23,204 nt of DNA from an uncultured Sphingobacteriales bacterium. GTDB taxonomy: Bacteria > Bacteroidota > Bacteroidia > Chitinophagales > Chitinophagaceae. The notes beneath the pieces are model-generated. The model had not been told where the DNA came from. It saw nothing but the letters and a program-made list of their open reading frames with translations, and did no database searches. Every line of letters starts with the position of its first letter. Position 1 is the stretch's first letter. The position numbers and the translations under genes were made by a program. The stretch is taken from contig CAMLFX010000045.1 in NCBI GenBank assembly GCA_946479435.1, positions 1 through 23,204 of the forward strand, in the 5' to 3' direction. Of this stretch, positions 22,933 through 23,204 are shown in pieces.

Positions 22933-23204
22933 CTATCTGCCATTCTTCTTATCTAAGATAGCGCCTATACCCAGCCCTGCACCGGCACCTAGCACACTGC
23001 CAACAACACCACCAACTACTCTTTGTCTTTTATTAATAATAGCACCGGCAGCGGCACCGGCCACACCACCTATCACTGCGCCTTTAGCTTTTGAACTCCA
23101 GCCCTTCTTTTGAGGTTGTTGTGCTGGTTCTTGAAACACTATAGGGGGTGTTTGTGTTGTAGGTTGTGTATTAATATTATCATTGCTGTTTACTGTATTA
23201 ACAG
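22933..23204 (-). CDS. Glycine-zipper protein, 3' part (5' end outside window)
   Basis: The reading frame stays open from the stop at 22933 to the right edge, so only the C-terminal 90 or so residues are visible. A GTG at 23139 could be mistaken for the start but sits inside a continuous frame (upstream residues read NDNINTQPTTQTPPIVFQEP), so the gene is most likely truncated by the window. The visible part has a Q/P/T-rich linker, then a glycine-zipper region of two hydrophobic small-residue segments, AVIGGVAGAAAGAII and VVGGVVGSVLGAGAGLGIG, separated by NKRQR, and ends LDKKNGR. The YMGG/glycine-zipper class in Bacteroidota is usually exported and associated with membranes; the exact function is unknown. 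It is convergent with the second receptor operon and seems unrelated to it. Confidence 0.75.
   Translation of the reverse strand, partial: VNTVNSNDNINTQPTTQTPPIVFQEPAQQPQKKGWSSKAKGAVIGGVAGAAAGAIINKRQRVVGGVVGSVLGAGAGLGIGAILDKKNGR

Overview
The window is chromosomal DNA from a member of the phylum Bacteroidota, probably of the Chitinophaga/Sphingobacterium side of the phylum, though I cannot name a genus. The signs are moderate-to-low GC, weak Shine-Dalgarno sites, -7 boxes of the TAnnTTTG type, type IX secretion (T9SS) C-terminal sorting domains, an ECF sigma/FecR/STN-TonB-receptor cassette and DUF4249 lipoproteins. I see no rRNA, tRNA, CRISPR array, insertion sequence or integrase.

Layout. 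(1) 11-1651 (+): a SulP/SLC26 anion permease with a C-terminal STAS domain. (2) 7625-1829 (-): a complete tripartite RND efflux operon (adaptor, AcrB-like pump, TolC/NodT-like outer-membrane factor), closed by a strong hairpin at 1766-1806. (3) 8207-7788 (-): an unrecognised small secreted protein; 9186-8341 (-): a SAM-dependent methyltransferase. (4) 9478-13969 (+): a two-gene operon of T9SS cargo, a large protein with an internally duplicated module followed by a PhoD-type alkaline phosphatase, ending in a textbook terminator. (5) 19674-14045 (-) and 19901-22891 (+): a signalling and uptake island. It holds an ECF sigma factor, a FecR anti-sigma factor, an STN-domain TonB receptor and its DUF4249 lipoprotein, a small secreted protein that is almost only a sorting-domain-like fold, and a divergent second TonB receptor/DUF4249 pair without the STN domain. 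(6) 22933 to the right edge (-): the C-terminal part of a glycine-zipper protein whose 5' end lies outside the window.

The main discovery is in region 5. Three separate transcription units (fecR-receptor-lipoprotein, the mini sorting-domain protein, and the divergent receptor-lipoprotein) are each preceded by TAGGGGTA, exactly 14 nt, then CGTTTT or CGTTTA, in the right orientation and at a similar distance from the start codon. The sigma gene itself has a housekeeping-type TATCTTTG box instead. I read this as a compact ECF regulon: the STN receptor senses a ligand and signals through FecR to the sigma factor, which then turns on its own receptor operon, a second receptor/lipoprotein pair and a small exported protein of unknown role. 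The imported substrate cannot be told from sequence.
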